Shown: in pieces, positions 8,399 to 16,655 of the stretch
How positions within the stretch are numbered: the first letter of the stretch is position 1
Layout of the letters: the number at the start of each line of letters is the position of its first letter
Source: Bacillota bacterium
GTDB taxonomy: Bacteria > Bacillota > Clostridia > Oscillospirales > Ruminococcaceae
NCBI GenBank assembly: GCA_023457355.1
Contig: JAEWLW010000085.1
Coordinates: 1-64,000 of the forward strand
Length of the DNA: 64,000 nucleotides
Direction of reading: 5' to 3'
Made by a program: the position numbers and the translations under genes
Notes under the pieces: model-generated
What the model was told of the DNA's origin: nothing
Databases searched by the model: none
The model's input: the letters and a program-made list of their open reading frames with translations, nothing else

Positions 8399-8426
8399 AC
8401 AGGAGAGCGATTTTACGCTCTCCTGT
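8399..8426 (-). promoter_or_regulatory. Intercistronic hairpin between tctC and tctB
   Basis: ACAGGAGAGCG (8399-8409) pairs perfectly with 8416-8426 around a 6-base loop, 21 bases after the tctC stop. Such hairpins after a binding-protein gene usually shield the upstream message from 3' exonucleases or terminate part of the transcripts, giving more receptor than permease. Confidence 0.7.
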
Positions 8427-8447
8427 CACCGTTACAGTTAAGCAGAT

Positions 8448-9479
8448 TTACCATCCAAAAAGATCGGACATACCGGCAGCCTTTGTTTCGTTTTCCTTCA
8501 GGAAAGTTGCATATTCATCGCCGCCAAAATAATCCACCTGCAGGCCCAGCTTTTTCATATCTTCAACATGAGCCGGATCATTGATAGCCTGCTCAAACAC
8601 TTCAGAGATCTTTGCAAGCGTTGCAGCATCGACGCCTGCGGGCATCATATATCCACGGGCAGAGGGACCGTAGACATTGCCAAAGCCAAGCTCTTCACAG
8701 GTGGGCGCATCAGGCAGAAGATTAGAACGCTCAGGGGCAAATACACAGAGAACTTCCATATCACCGTCACTGAGCTGGTTAAGAATGTCGCCAATAGTAG
8801 CGCTTGCTGCATCCAGCGTGCCACCCAAAACAGCCGCATAGTTGTCAGCCCAGCCATTCATATGGACGGCGGTGATTTTGCTACCATCATTTTTGGCGGC
8901 AAGCTCTTCCGTTTGCATGTGTTTGTTACCGCCAAGGCCCACGTCACCAACGGTAACACCTTCGCTCTTGGCCATGTCCATGAATGCCTTCATGTCAGCA
9001 AACTTACCCTTTTTCGCGATCAGAACGCCCCAGTCAGAAACATGGTTGCAGATAAAAGTAAAGGAACTCATATTCTCCTTTCTTTCCTGCTGCGAGTCAA
9101 GATAGCCGGCATAGAAGCCGGGGATATTCACAAGACCAATGGTATATCCATCAGGTTGAGCCTTTGCAAGGTCGGTCCAGGCTACCCAGCCCTGTGCACC
9201 AGTCTGATTAACAACAGTCACCGTTTGTCCGGTCAGCTTTTCAAGATAGGGCTGCAGCATTCTGACACCCAGGTCAGAGCTGCCGCCCGCACCATATCCC
9301 ACAATTAGTGTGATGGGCTTATTGGGCCAGGTTGTACCACTCGAGGTGGCGGGTGACGCAGCAGATGAAGAGCCTTGCTCTACCGGTGTTGAAGAGGATG
9401 TGCCGGATGTTCCAGAGCATGCCGAGAAAGAAAGTGCCAACACAGATGCTAAGATGGCGCTAAGTAATTTCCTTTTCAT
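8448..9479 (-). CDS. tctC: Tripartite tricarboxylate transporter substrate-binding lipoprotein (TctC family)
   Basis: The 343-residue receptor has a lipoprotein signal (residues 1-21, FSAC with Cys21), a Ser/Thr/Pro linker, and the TctC/Bug fold beginning WPNKPITLIVGYGAGGSSD. It also has the family's TGQTVTVVNQTGAQG and a VCVFAPERSNLLPDAPT segment ahead of the C-terminal lobe. It binds a carboxylate outside the cell and delivers it to TctA/TctB. It lies 11 bases after the HD-domain gene. The ligand cannot be read from sequence. Confidence 0.94.
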   Translation of the reverse strand: MKRKLLSAILASVLALSFSACSGTSGTSSSTPVEQGSSSAASPATSSGTTWPNKPITLIVGYGAGGSSDLGVRMLQPYLEKLTGQTVTVVNQTGAQGWVAWTDLAKAQPDGYTIGLVNIPGFYAGYLDSQQERKENMSSFTFICNHVSDWGVLIAKKGKFADMKAFMDMAKSEGVTVGDVGLGGNKHMQTEELAAKNDGSKITAVHMNGWADNYAAVLGGTLDAASATIGDILNQLSDGDMEVLCVFAPERSNLLPDAPTCEELGFGNVYGPSARGYMMPAGVDAATLAKISEVFEQAINDPAHVEDMKKLGLQVDYFGGDEYATFLKENETKAAGMSDLFGW

Positions 9480-9490
9480 ATTTTTCCTCC

Positions 9491-10066
9491 TTAGTCGTTT
9501 GCATTGCTTGGGTTAAACGATAGAATGTATTGAAAAGAGGCATCATCTGCCATTTTCACAATAGTTGCAGCGAGAGAGCGATAAGATTTATCCCCTTCAA
9601 AAGAATGCGTTGCAATGATGTGTACCACTTGCTCGCAAATGCCTGCATGCGCTGCCAGAATAGCACCGCTGAGAGGGTGGCGCATTATATTCGCATTATC
9701 AGAATGTCCCAGTTCTCCATTTTGGTAAGAAAACTCCGTCAGCTTACCAACGTCATGCAGCAGCGCGCCTGCAATGACGATATCACGAAGATTTGTCTGT
9801 TGATGATACTTCGTTTCCAGCGTATCATACATTTTAACGGCTAAATCGGTCACGGCACGAACATGGTCCACCTGATGATTCATGGCGGGTGTTTCAACAC
9901 GCTTGAGTGAAACCGGCAAAAATGTCGCATTGTCATGGTCCCATCCACCTGCCGCATAGGCTGTGACATAGGTATTGACGCATTGCTCTCGAAGGGCTTC
10001 GTCAGTAATCCACTTTAATTCCGGGTACATCTCCAAGACGTCCTGTGCACTAATCGGCTTCCCCAT
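9491..10066 (-). CDS. HD-domain phosphohydrolase-like protein
   Basis: The 191-residue soluble protein carries an HD domain. Metal ligands are visible as His68 in NHQVDHVRA, the His104-Asp105 pair in LLHDVGKL, and a later HPLSGAILAAH histidine pair. Such domains hydrolyse nucleotides or phosphoesters. The N-terminus (IDs 1-60) is not a domain I recognise. It overlaps nothing but is tightly packed (11 bases on each side) in an operon for uptake and catabolism of an organic acid, where an HD hydrolase is unexpected. Function is unknown; oxidative HD enzymes of the myo-inositol or phosphonate type are a formal alternative. Confidence 0.75.
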   Translation of the reverse strand: MGKPISAQDVLEMYPELKWITDEALREQCVNTYVTAYAAGGWDHDNATFLPVSLKRVETPAMNHQVDHVRAVTDLAVKMYDTLETKYHQQTNLRDIVIAGALLHDVGKLTEFSYQNGELGHSDNANIMRHPLSGAILAAHAGICEQVVHIIATHSFEGDKSYRSLAATIVKMADDASFQYILSFNPSNAND

Positions 10067-10077
10067 TTTGATGCTCC

Positions 10078-11073
10078 TTACTGCTGGCCTTCGCCAGCCG
10101 TTTCAAGAAATTTTTGATTGACAATGTGACCGGGCCTTCCTGTCTGCCGCCAAGAGAGGATATCATTAGCCAGCATTGGGATGATAGCATCAGCTAAGTC
10201 AGCGGATCCTCCGCCAATGTGGGGCGTAATAACAACATTTGATTCGTGCAGCAACGGGTCTTGTGCAGAAAGAGGTTCTGCTTCCACACAATCTATTCCC
10301 GCGCCGGACAGCCTGCCTGCCTTGATTGCCTCAAGAAGTGCTTCTTCATCTACGAGGCCTCCACGGGCTACGTTGATGATCATTGCACCTTGCTTCATCT
10401 GAGCAATCTGATCTTTACCAATCATATGATGATTCTCTTCTGTCAGTGGAACGTGAAGTGATACGACATCAGAAGTTTTGAGCAGTTCATCAAGTGAAAC
10501 ATAGGTCATCTCAAACTGCTTCTCCATCTCAGGCGAAAGGCGGAACACATCAAAATATTGTACTTTGGCGCCAAAGGCCTGCACCTTTTGTGCAACCTGC
10601 CGGCCAATATTGCCGCCGCCCACAATACCAACCAGCTTATGGTTAAGCGTCATCGTTTGATTAATAAAGGCGTTTTTGCTCCAAATGCCATCTCTTAAAC
10701 TGTCGGTATGGCAAAGCAGCTTTCTGCCAATAGCCAGCATCAACAGAACTGTCATTTCTGAGACGGCATAGGCGTTGGCTCCAGGTGTATTGGTGACAAA
10801 GATTCCGTGCCTGCCAGCCTCTTCAATATCCACACTGTCAAAACCCGCACCCCATCGAAGGATTATCTTCAGCTTTGGGTTATTGCGGATTACTTCTGCG
10901 GGCGCTTTGAAAATACGAAGTATAACAATTTCAGCATCTGACATATTGGCATATTCTTCAGGATCACTAACAGCCCTTACTGTGAACAGTTCTTCTGGCA
11001 GTGCACCACGAAATTTTTCCAATGTCCCCTCAGGATAGATACCGGCTAAAACGACAAGATGTCTCTCGCTCAT
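10078..11073 (-). CDS. D-isomer-specific 2-hydroxyacid dehydrogenase
   Basis: This 331-residue NAD-dependent enzyme interconverts a 2-oxo acid and a D-2-hydroxy acid, resembling phosphoglycerate dehydrogenase without the ACT domain. It shows the Rossmann glycine loop GIVGGGNIGRQVAQ (about residue 150), NVARGGLVDEEALLEA with the catalytic arginine, a Glu in EAEPLS, and the catalytic histidine in VITPHIGGGS. The substrate is probably related to the ligand of the downstream TTT transporter. It sits between the aldolase and HD genes with gaps of 13 and 11 bases. Confidence 0.92.
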   Translation of the reverse strand: MSERHLVVLAGIYPEGTLEKFRGALPEELFTVRAVSDPEEYANMSDAEIVILRIFKAPAEVIRNNPKLKIILRWGAGFDSVDIEEAGRHGIFVTNTPGANAYAVSEMTVLLMLAIGRKLLCHTDSLRDGIWSKNAFINQTMTLNHKLVGIVGGGNIGRQVAQKVQAFGAKVQYFDVFRLSPEMEKQFEMTYVSLDELLKTSDVVSLHVPLTEENHHMIGKDQIAQMKQGAMIINVARGGLVDEEALLEAIKAGRLSGAGIDCVEAEPLSAQDPLLHESNVVITPHIGGGSADLADAIIPMLANDILSWRQTGRPGHIVNQKFLETAGEGQQ

Positions 11074-11086
11074 GTGAACTTTCCCC

Positions 11087-12091
11087 TTACGCCTTTATTG
11101 TAGCAGCAACAGTTCTAATCTCTTCTTCAGAGGGGGCTTTTTGGTTTGTCTTTGACACCCTGCAAGTCAGCTTGAAAAGGTCGACTTCCGTCTCCTTCGC
11201 TACCGCTTTGAATATCTTTCCAAAGTTCGAGTGACATCCGCTAAAGCCCAGTATGATGTCATAAGGCTTGACTGGATTATGATAGCTGTGTTGCTTCATG
11301 GCAGGCTCAAGTGTATCTTCAATAAAGTGGAGCAGCGAAAAGAGGTCGATATCTAAAAGTTCTTCGTAACGCTGCATGATTGCAACTGCCAGCTCCGTTG
11401 CGAGATTTCCGGCGCTGCGTGCCATTCCCATCAAACCGCAGTCCAGCATTGCAGCACCATTCTGATAAGCGGCAACGGCATTGGCCGCAGAAAGGCCAAG
11501 GTTGTTATGTCCATGAAAAGCAACAGGAATCGAAACAGCATGTGCCAGATTTTCGGTGTAGGCGGCAACCTGATCGGGCGTCATTGTGCCTGCAGAATCC
11601 ATAATCGTGATTTGGTCAAGACCCGCATCTTCTAAAAGCTTCCCTTCTTCGGCTAACTGCTCTGGAGTGAGAAGATATGCTTTCATGAGCGAATAGAAGG
11701 CCATCATGCCATGCCTTTTTATCGAAGCAATCGGTTCAACGCTGATTTTATTGCCGTCTCCGGCATCGGCGCCCACCCGCAAAAAAGACATTCCATGGGC
11801 AGCAGCCATTGCAATGTAATAATCGCGGTAGCGTCTGGCGTTCAAAAACATGCCTATCTTACTTTTGGGGAGAAAAGGTTGAGCAATTTTTAAATACTCC
11901 TCGTCGGGCAGTGCGTCTTTGAAGCCCGCTACCTCATAAGCGCCAATGCCTCCGGCGTTACCATATTCGATGAAAGGAACATGCGCATCGGTAAGACCTC
12001 TGAGCATCATTTCAGTCAATTTTTCGGAAAATCCTTTTCCGACCACATTGGCACCATCGCGCAATGTACAGTCCATAAGTTGCAGCTTCAT
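11087..12091 (-). CDS. HMGL-like aldolase (4-hydroxy-2-oxovalerate aldolase type)
   Basis: The 334-residue TIM-barrel enzyme belongs to the DRE-TIM metallolyase group. Near the N-terminus MDCTLRDGANV gives the metal and base residues (Asp and Arg). Later FHGHNNLGLSAANAVAAY gives the two metal histidines, and DCGLMGMARSAGNLATE matches DmpG-type aldolases. It would split a 4-hydroxy-2-oxo acid into pyruvate and an aldehyde or oxo-acid. No acylating aldehyde dehydrogenase partner lies next to it, unlike the classical DmpFG pair. It is the first gene of the TTT 1 operon and diverges from the LysR gene. Confidence 0.85.
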   Translation of the reverse strand: MKLQLMDCTLRDGANVVGKGFSEKLTEMMLRGLTDAHVPFIEYGNAGGIGAYEVAGFKDALPDEEYLKIAQPFLPKSKIGMFLNARRYRDYYIAMAAAHGMSFLRVGADAGDGNKISVEPIASIKRHGMMAFYSLMKAYLLTPEQLAEEGKLLEDAGLDQITIMDSAGTMTPDQVAAYTENLAHAVSIPVAFHGHNNLGLSAANAVAAYQNGAAMLDCGLMGMARSAGNLATELAVAIMQRYEELLDIDLFSLLHFIEDTLEPAMKQHSYHNPVKPYDIILGFSGCHSNFGKIFKAVAKETEVDLFKLTCRVSKTNQKAPSEEEIRTVAATIKA

Positions 12092-12246
12092 TATTTTGCA
12101 AGCCCCTCAATCCGTTTGCGTTTTACATATTTTTATTTCAATTATCGTTGATTTTTTGTGCCTTTTCATGCTATCATTTATTAACGTCAAAATCAAACAG
12201 CGATTTTTTTAATTTTTCACAACAAAAATATTGTGGAGTGGGTTAT

Positions 12247-13218
12247 ATGGATTTACGCACAATGAAATATTTTCTAGTTGCTGCAGAAGAAAAAAACTTT
12301 TCTCGAGCTGCCGAACGTCTCTACATCAGTCAACAGGCACTTTCAAATCATATCCGCCGTATGGAGTTGCAATACAATATTGTGTTATTTGAGCGAAAAC
12401 CGATGCTGCGTTTGACACTGGCCGGTGAAAGAATGGTTTTTTATGCCAAGCAGCTTTTAGCAACTGAAGCTGCTATGCTCTCCAACTTTGCAGATATCTC
12501 TGATAACTGCAAGGGCAAGTTGACGATTGGTATTTCCCGCCTTCGCAGTCGCGTCTTTTTTCCAGATATCTGGAATGCTTATAATTCAAAATTCCCAAAT
12601 ATCAGTATTGTATTGCGAGATGGTGTTACCAATATTTTTGAAGAGCTGCTTGAAACTGGAGAACTGGATTTTTATATTGGGGTTGATGTACCCGCGACTC
12701 CCACCATTTGTAGTCTTCCGTTGGCCCATGAAGGGAAATATTGCATTTTTCATGAAAATTTGATTCGTCAGTATTATCCGGCTAGTTGGAAAAACTTTTT
12801 AGAAGATTCTAAAGGCGGGATTTCCTTGCGAGAAATCAAGGACCTTCCTTTTATCATGCTTGCTCCTGGCAATCGTTTACGTTCTTCATTGGACTATTTC
12901 TTTTCTTCTAACGGCGTTTTACCACATGTTCTTCTTGAAACGAATAATCAGCATCTTGCTTGTCAGATCGCCATGGAAGGTGGCGGCTTGGCTGTATTGT
13001 CTCCCATTGTCTTTTACAATTTGGCTCGTACATCGAATTTTAAAACCGACTCGCATGTGCATATCAGACCAATTACTGATTTTTCGGATAGTTTAGTAAC
13101 GTTGGACTATAGGTCTAATCTACAATTGCCGCATTACGCGCATGCGCTGATAGGGGCAGTAAAGGATACCTTTGACCTTTATAACCAGACGCTTGAAGAA
13201 GCTTTACAAAAATTTTAG
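12247..13218 (+). CDS. LysR-family transcriptional regulator
   Basis: The 323-residue protein has an N-terminal LysR winged helix (MDLRTMKYFLVAAEEKNFS, then AAERLYISQQALSNHIRR) and a periplasmic-binding-protein-like effector domain from about residue 90. ATG 12247 is chosen because GTGGAGTG lies upstream and the sequence then begins exactly at the LysR domain; a longer frame from 12148 adds non-homologous residues. It diverges from the aldolase-TTT operon across 155 bases, the classic arrangement for control by a LysR activator. The gene is visibly more AT-rich than the flanking operons. Confidence 0.92.
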   Translation: MDLRTMKYFLVAAEEKNFSRAAERLYISQQALSNHIRRMELQYNIVLFERKPMLRLTLAGERMVFYAKQLLATEAAMLSNFADISDNCKGKLTIGISRLRSRVFFPDIWNAYNSKFPNISIVLRDGVTNIFEELLETGELDFYIGVDVPATPTICSLPLAHEGKYCIFHENLIRQYYPASWKNFLEDSKGGISLREIKDLPFIMLAPGNRLRSSLDYFFSSNGVLPHVLLETNNQHLACQIAMEGGGLAVLSPIVFYNLARTSNFKTDSHVHIRPITDFSDSLVTLDYRSNLQLPHYAHALIGAVKDTFDLYNQTLEEALQKF

Positions 13219-13244
13219 GCGTAATAAATTTCATAAAATTAGGA

Positions 13245-13296
13245 GAGATACTCACGCCTGTGGTTACAATACCGACAACTACAACGTGAGTATCTC
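13245..13296 (+). terminator. Hairpin after the LysR gene
   Basis: GAGATACTCACG (13245-13256) pairs perfectly with CGTGAGTATCTC (13285-13296), followed by TTTG. The loop is long (28 bases), so it is a weak terminator or a dyad with another role. It begins 26 bases after the stop codon. Confidence 0.5.
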
Positions 13297-13640
13297 TTTG
13301 CACTTTTTACGTGGTTTTGCAAACGAATGCTTCTATTTGAACGACTATAAAGCATTACCATCGAAGGGGAAATGCAACATTCGCAGTCCCGCGGTTTACC
13401 GACGCGGATCTGCGGAATGTATAGAGGAGCGCATTCATGATCCGATGTCTGTATTGTAAAGCCAGCTATTTTAACACATAAAAGCAGGCGGGATATACGG
13501 GCGACGAGATGGATAAATTTTACGCAGAAATTATTTTCACCATTTTAATGAGGTTTTAGAAAATCCAACAGAATCCAATAGCAAACTTTATTAACGATAC
13601 ACCAATTTTGCTATTCGCTGATAATTTTCCCTAGTTTTAC
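13297..13640. other. Intergenic region with a dispersed palindromic repeat
   Basis: No gene is convincing here. Bases 13376-13430 match 49661-49713 and are listed as a repeat. The remainder (13431-13640) shows nothing I can name before the promoter at 13641. Confidence 0.5.
13376..13430. repeat. Dispersed palindromic repeat, copy A
   Basis: This stretch (AACATTCGCAGTCCCGCGG ... CTGCGGAATGTATAGAGGAGC) matches 49661-49713 over about 53 bases with several substitutions. Both copies fold as GC-rich hairpins followed by TATAGA(A/G)GAGC; this copy pairs less perfectly. Confidence 0.65.
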
Positions 13641-13669
13641 TTGACATAGTAAGCTGGCAACTATATAAT
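13641..13669 (+). promoter_or_regulatory. Sigma-A-type promoter of the GntR gene
   Basis: TTGACA (13641-13646), a 17-base spacer and TATAAT (13664-13669) match the vegetative consensus exactly. It leaves a leader of about 115 bases before the GntR start at 13794. Confidence 0.85.
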
Positions 13670-13722
13670 TTGCAGCAAGAGTTCCATTTCTGCTAAACGA
13701 TGGATTAAGTTATTTTTAATCA

Positions 13723-13737
13723 TCTGATGATAAGATG
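13723..13737. promoter_or_regulatory. Candidate GntR operator, copy 1
   Basis: TCTGATGATAAGATG occurs here, downstream of the GntR promoter, and again identically at 14536-14550 ahead of dctP 2. It contains the dyad ATCT-N7-AGAT (13722-13736). Position just after the promoter suits autorepression. Confidence 0.5.
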
Positions 13738-13793
13738 AAAGCATAGCTTTAAAACGCAATCTGTCTGCGTTTTATGAAGAAAGGCACCAATTT

Positions 13794-14483
13794 ATGCAAA
13801 AGGTAGAACGCGTCAATGCAACCATGCAGGTTGTAAATTCAATCAAATATAAGATCCAGTCCGGTGAGCTTAAAACCGGTGATAAACTGCCCAAGGAGGC
13901 CGACATGGCCAGCGAAATAGGCGTTGGGAGGTCCTCCCTGCGCGAGGGCATTAAAATTCTGATCGCTTATGGCGTGGTGGAATCGCGTCAGGGCGAAGGG
14001 ACGTTCATCGTCGACAACACGGCCAAGAATTTCTTTGAATTTATGGGCTTTTTTTCGAACAGAGAAAATATGGGCTATTTTCTGGAATTGCGCCGTGTCA
14101 TTGAAATCGGCAATATCGTCACGGTCTATGATAAGATTCCGGATGAGTTGATCAGCATTTTGGAAAAGAAGGTTGAGATTCTGTCCGAACCGCATCATGT
14201 GGAAGATTATGTCACAGCCGATAAGGACTTTCACAACCTGCTTATTTCTTATAACAAAAACCCGATGATTATTCAGATCAATAATATGATTGCCTATTTA
14301 AGAGAAGATTTGTTGTTTAAGCTGTTTTGCAACAAGGATATTGTAGCCGACGCCTACAAGGCGCACGCCAAAATTCTGGCGGGCATCAAAGCCCGCAATT
14401 TAAACATGTGCCTGACAGCGGTCAGAGCGCATATTGATACAACGGCCGACCATATGAACGCCATTTATGACGGTATGTCATGA
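13794..14483 (+). CDS. GntR-family regulator, FadR (FCD) subgroup
   Basis: The 229-residue protein has an N-terminal winged helix (about residues 8-75; GDKLPKEADMASEIGVGRSSLREGIKIL and a GEGTFI wing; longer stretch abbreviated by position) and a C-terminal all-helical FCD domain (90-225) with the AHAKIL and RAHIDTTADH histidines that usually bind metal and ligand. FCD regulators commonly respond to carboxylates or acyl-CoA compounds. It is followed by the TRAP 2 carboxylate module on the same strand and very probably controls it. Confidence 0.92.
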   Translation: MQKVERVNATMQVVNSIKYKIQSGELKTGDKLPKEADMASEIGVGRSSLREGIKILIAYGVVESRQGEGTFIVDNTAKNFFEFMGFFSNRENMGYFLELRRVIEIGNIVTVYDKIPDELISILEKKVEILSEPHHVEDYVTADKDFHNLLISYNKNPMIIQINNMIAYLREDLLFKLFCNKDIVADAYKAHAKILAGIKARNLNMCLTAVRAHIDTTADHMNAIYDGMS

Positions 14484-14912
14484 AATGATCAAGACCGCCG
14501 CCACCCTTGGGCAACTGCCTTGGGGTTGTTAAAGGTCTGATGATAAGATGTTATTTATTCCTAAAAATAGTGAACATCAACTGCGATATTGTTAAAAATA
14601 GCACAAATAGTCGTAAATAATATTTGGGTTTAATGTCCCTGGGGCTTTAATTCGTTTTACGGGTATCGCGTTCAAACTCAACAGATTGGTGTGTGACTTC
14701 CCGCTCCCACCGATAGTGAAGACGGTGCAGCGCGGAAAAGCTGCCGCAGGGAAGTTAATTTTGAGTGTGGTTTATCCGTAGACAGCATATTTTCGAATGC
14801 AAAAGAGGAAGGGAGGGTACCTGAAGGGTTCGTTCTTTGCTGCAAATATGCTGACGAAATAAACATTTAAAAAGTTATATGAGAGAAGCAGTTTGGAAAG
14901 GAAGACTAAGTA
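14484..14912. other. Leader and intergenic region upstream of TRAP operon 2
   Basis: About 430 bases without a supported gene. It holds the second copy of the GntR candidate operator (14536-14550) and an inverted pair of CAGCATATTT (14786) and AAATATGCTG (near 14846-14855). A 62-codon minus frame at 14678-14866 has no family resemblance or ribosome binding site and is not called. Confidence 0.5.
14536..14550. promoter_or_regulatory. Candidate GntR operator, copy 2
   Basis: An exact second copy of TCTGATGATAAGATG, about 360 bases before dctP 2 and about 50 bases after the GntR stop codon. Confidence 0.5.
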
Positions 14913-16007
14913 ATGAAAAAAGTGTTAAACCGCAAATTGGCAATGAGCATTCTCGCAGTCATCCTGGTCTGTTCCTTAGTGGCTTGCGGCAGTTCCGGAA
15001 GCACCGCCGAAAAGCCATCCAGTGCAGCGTCCGACGCGGCCACACCCGCCCCCAACACCTCAAACGATCAGGTGTACACGTTCAAATGGGCGCATTCATC
15101 CTCGACGAACGATCGTCTGGCGTTGGCGACAGAGCGCATGATCAAAGAGCTTTCTGAGGCATCCAACGGCAGAATTGTCATAGAGCATTACCCCGCTTCT
15201 CAGCTGGGGGCCGAGCGGGAAATTCTCGAGGGTGTCGTGCTTGGCACCGTGGACTTCGGTGTTATCTCCAGCGGTGTTGTCACAAACTTCAGCAACTCGC
15301 TCTATGTCGCTTCGGTTCCTTATCAGATTGACGAACGCGAAATCGGCTGGAAAGTATACGATGGCGATTTTGGCAAAATGCTCGGCGCCCAGACCGAAAA
15401 GGACGTTGGCTGGAAATTCCTTGGCTGGGCCGAAAATAGCCTGAGAATGTTCTCAAACTCCAAGCGCGAAATTCAGGTTCCAGACGACATGAAAGGTCTG
15501 AAGATCAGAACACAGGAAAATGACATCCATATGCGCATCGTCAACGATTTAGGCGCCTCCGCCACACCCGTCGCCTTCTCGGAGCTCTACACCGCCTTGC
15601 AGCAGGGCACCGTCGACGGCCAGGAAAACGGCGTTGCGCTGACCTATTCGATGGGCTTTAACGAAATCGTCAAATACATGACCTATCTGCCGCATATTTA
15701 CGACCCCTACATCGTCGTTATGAGCAACGACGCATGGAACAGCCTGCCGCCCGACCTTCAGGCGCTGGTTCAGGAGTACGCCCAGAAATTCTGCCAGTAC
15801 GAGCGTGACTTGAACGCCCAGAACGACGAGGAATACCTTGAAACCATGAAGAAGGAAACCGGCCTCCAGGTTTACACCCCCACCGATGCGCAGAAGCAGC
15901 TGTTTGTTGAAGCGACGGCCGATGTGGAAGACATGATCCGCGAAAAAGTCGGCGACGAGCTGGTTGACGCTTACCTTAATGCGGTTAAAGAGGCAAAGGC
16001 TCAGTAA
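14913..16007 (+). CDS. dctP: TRAP transporter solute-binding lipoprotein (DctP family)
   Basis: The 364-residue receptor has a lipoprotein signal (residues 1-25, lipobox LVAC with Cys25), a low-complexity linker and the DctP fold starting at FKWAHSSSTNDR. LKIRTQEN carries the conserved carboxylate-binding arginine, and VAFSELYTALQQGTVDGQEN is the family's strongly conserved signature. It leads an operon with dctQ, dctM, alcohol and aldehyde dehydrogenases and a CoA-transferase. That context suggests an omega-hydroxy, oxo or dicarboxylic acid ligand. Confidence 0.95.
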   Translation: MKKVLNRKLAMSILAVILVCSLVACGSSGSTAEKPSSAASDAATPAPNTSNDQVYTFKWAHSSSTNDRLALATERMIKELSEASNGRIVIEHYPASQLGAEREILEGVVLGTVDFGVISSGVVTNFSNSLYVASVPYQIDEREIGWKVYDGDFGKMLGAQTEKDVGWKFLGWAENSLRMFSNSKREIQVPDDMKGLKIRTQENDIHMRIVNDLGASATPVAFSELYTALQQGTVDGQENGVALTYSMGFNEIVKYMTYLPHIYDPYIVVMSNDAWNSLPPDLQALVQEYAQKFCQYERDLNAQNDEEYLETMKKETGLQVYTPTDAQKQLFVEATADVEDMIREKVGDELVDAYLNAVKEAKAQ

Positions 16008-16029
16008 CCCGAATACTTAAAAAGCCTGT

Positions 16030-16063
16030 GGAACACGTTGCACCTCACCATGCAGCGTGTTCC
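16030..16063 (+). promoter_or_regulatory. Intercistronic hairpin between dctP 2 and dctQ 2
   Basis: GGAACACGTTGCA (16030-16042) pairs with TGCAGCGTGTTCC (16051-16063) through one G-T wobble, with an 8-base loop, 22 bases after the dctP stop. It is placed as in the other transporter operons of this window and probably raises receptor mRNA relative to the permeases. Confidence 0.7.
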
Positions 16064-16107
16064 GGGCAAATGAACCCCCCTCACGTTTTTTAAAGGAGTT
16101 ACGAACC

Positions 16108-16599
16108 ATGAAGCGTGTAATAGATTTTATTGATCAAACCAAATTCACCAAATTCTGCGCCAGCGTTTTGATGATGTGCATGGCGGTTATTATGACGATG
16201 AACGTTGTTTTGCGCTATGTCTTCGGGTTTTCATTCAACTGGGGCGACGAAATACTGCGCTATATGTGTGTCTACATGGCGTTTTTCGGCATGGCCGCGG
16301 GCTGGCGGTACGGCACGCATATCGGCGTGACCATCTTTGTCGAAAAGCTGTTTCCCGAAAAAAGCCGTAAATTTTTCAGGCTGGTGGCGGATGCCGTCTC
16401 GATAATCTTCATGTCGGCTATTACTTATTACGGCATGATTCTCGTGCTCAAGGTGGCCAAAAGCCATCAGGCGTCGGCGGCATTGCGCGTCCCCATGTTT
16501 CTGATTTACGGCATCATCCCTGTTTGTGCAACATTTTCGATCATTCAGATTCTGGTTCAGATTTTCAGGCACAAGTCCTATCTCGTCCCCCGTGAGTAG
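16108..16599 (+). CDS. dctQ: TRAP transporter small permease (DctQ family)
   Basis: The 163-residue protein has four membrane segments; the conserved FNWGDEILRYMCVYMAF region at about residues 45-62 is typical of DctQ. ATG 16108 follows AAGGAG (16093-16098). An upstream ATG at 16057 lies inside the preceding hairpin and is not used here. It partners with the DctM subunit 56 bases downstream. Confidence 0.9.
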   Translation: MKRVIDFIDQTKFTKFCASVLMMCMAVIMTMNVVLRYVFGFSFNWGDEILRYMCVYMAFFGMAAGWRYGTHIGVTIFVEKLFPEKSRKFFRLVADAVSIIFMSAITYYGMILVLKVAKSHQASAALRVPMFLIYGIIPVCATFSIIQILVQIFRHKSYLVPRE

Positions 16600-16655
16600 A
16601 GAGAAATTGCTGTCATTTAACGCTCATATTAAACCGACTTAAATAGGTGATGATT

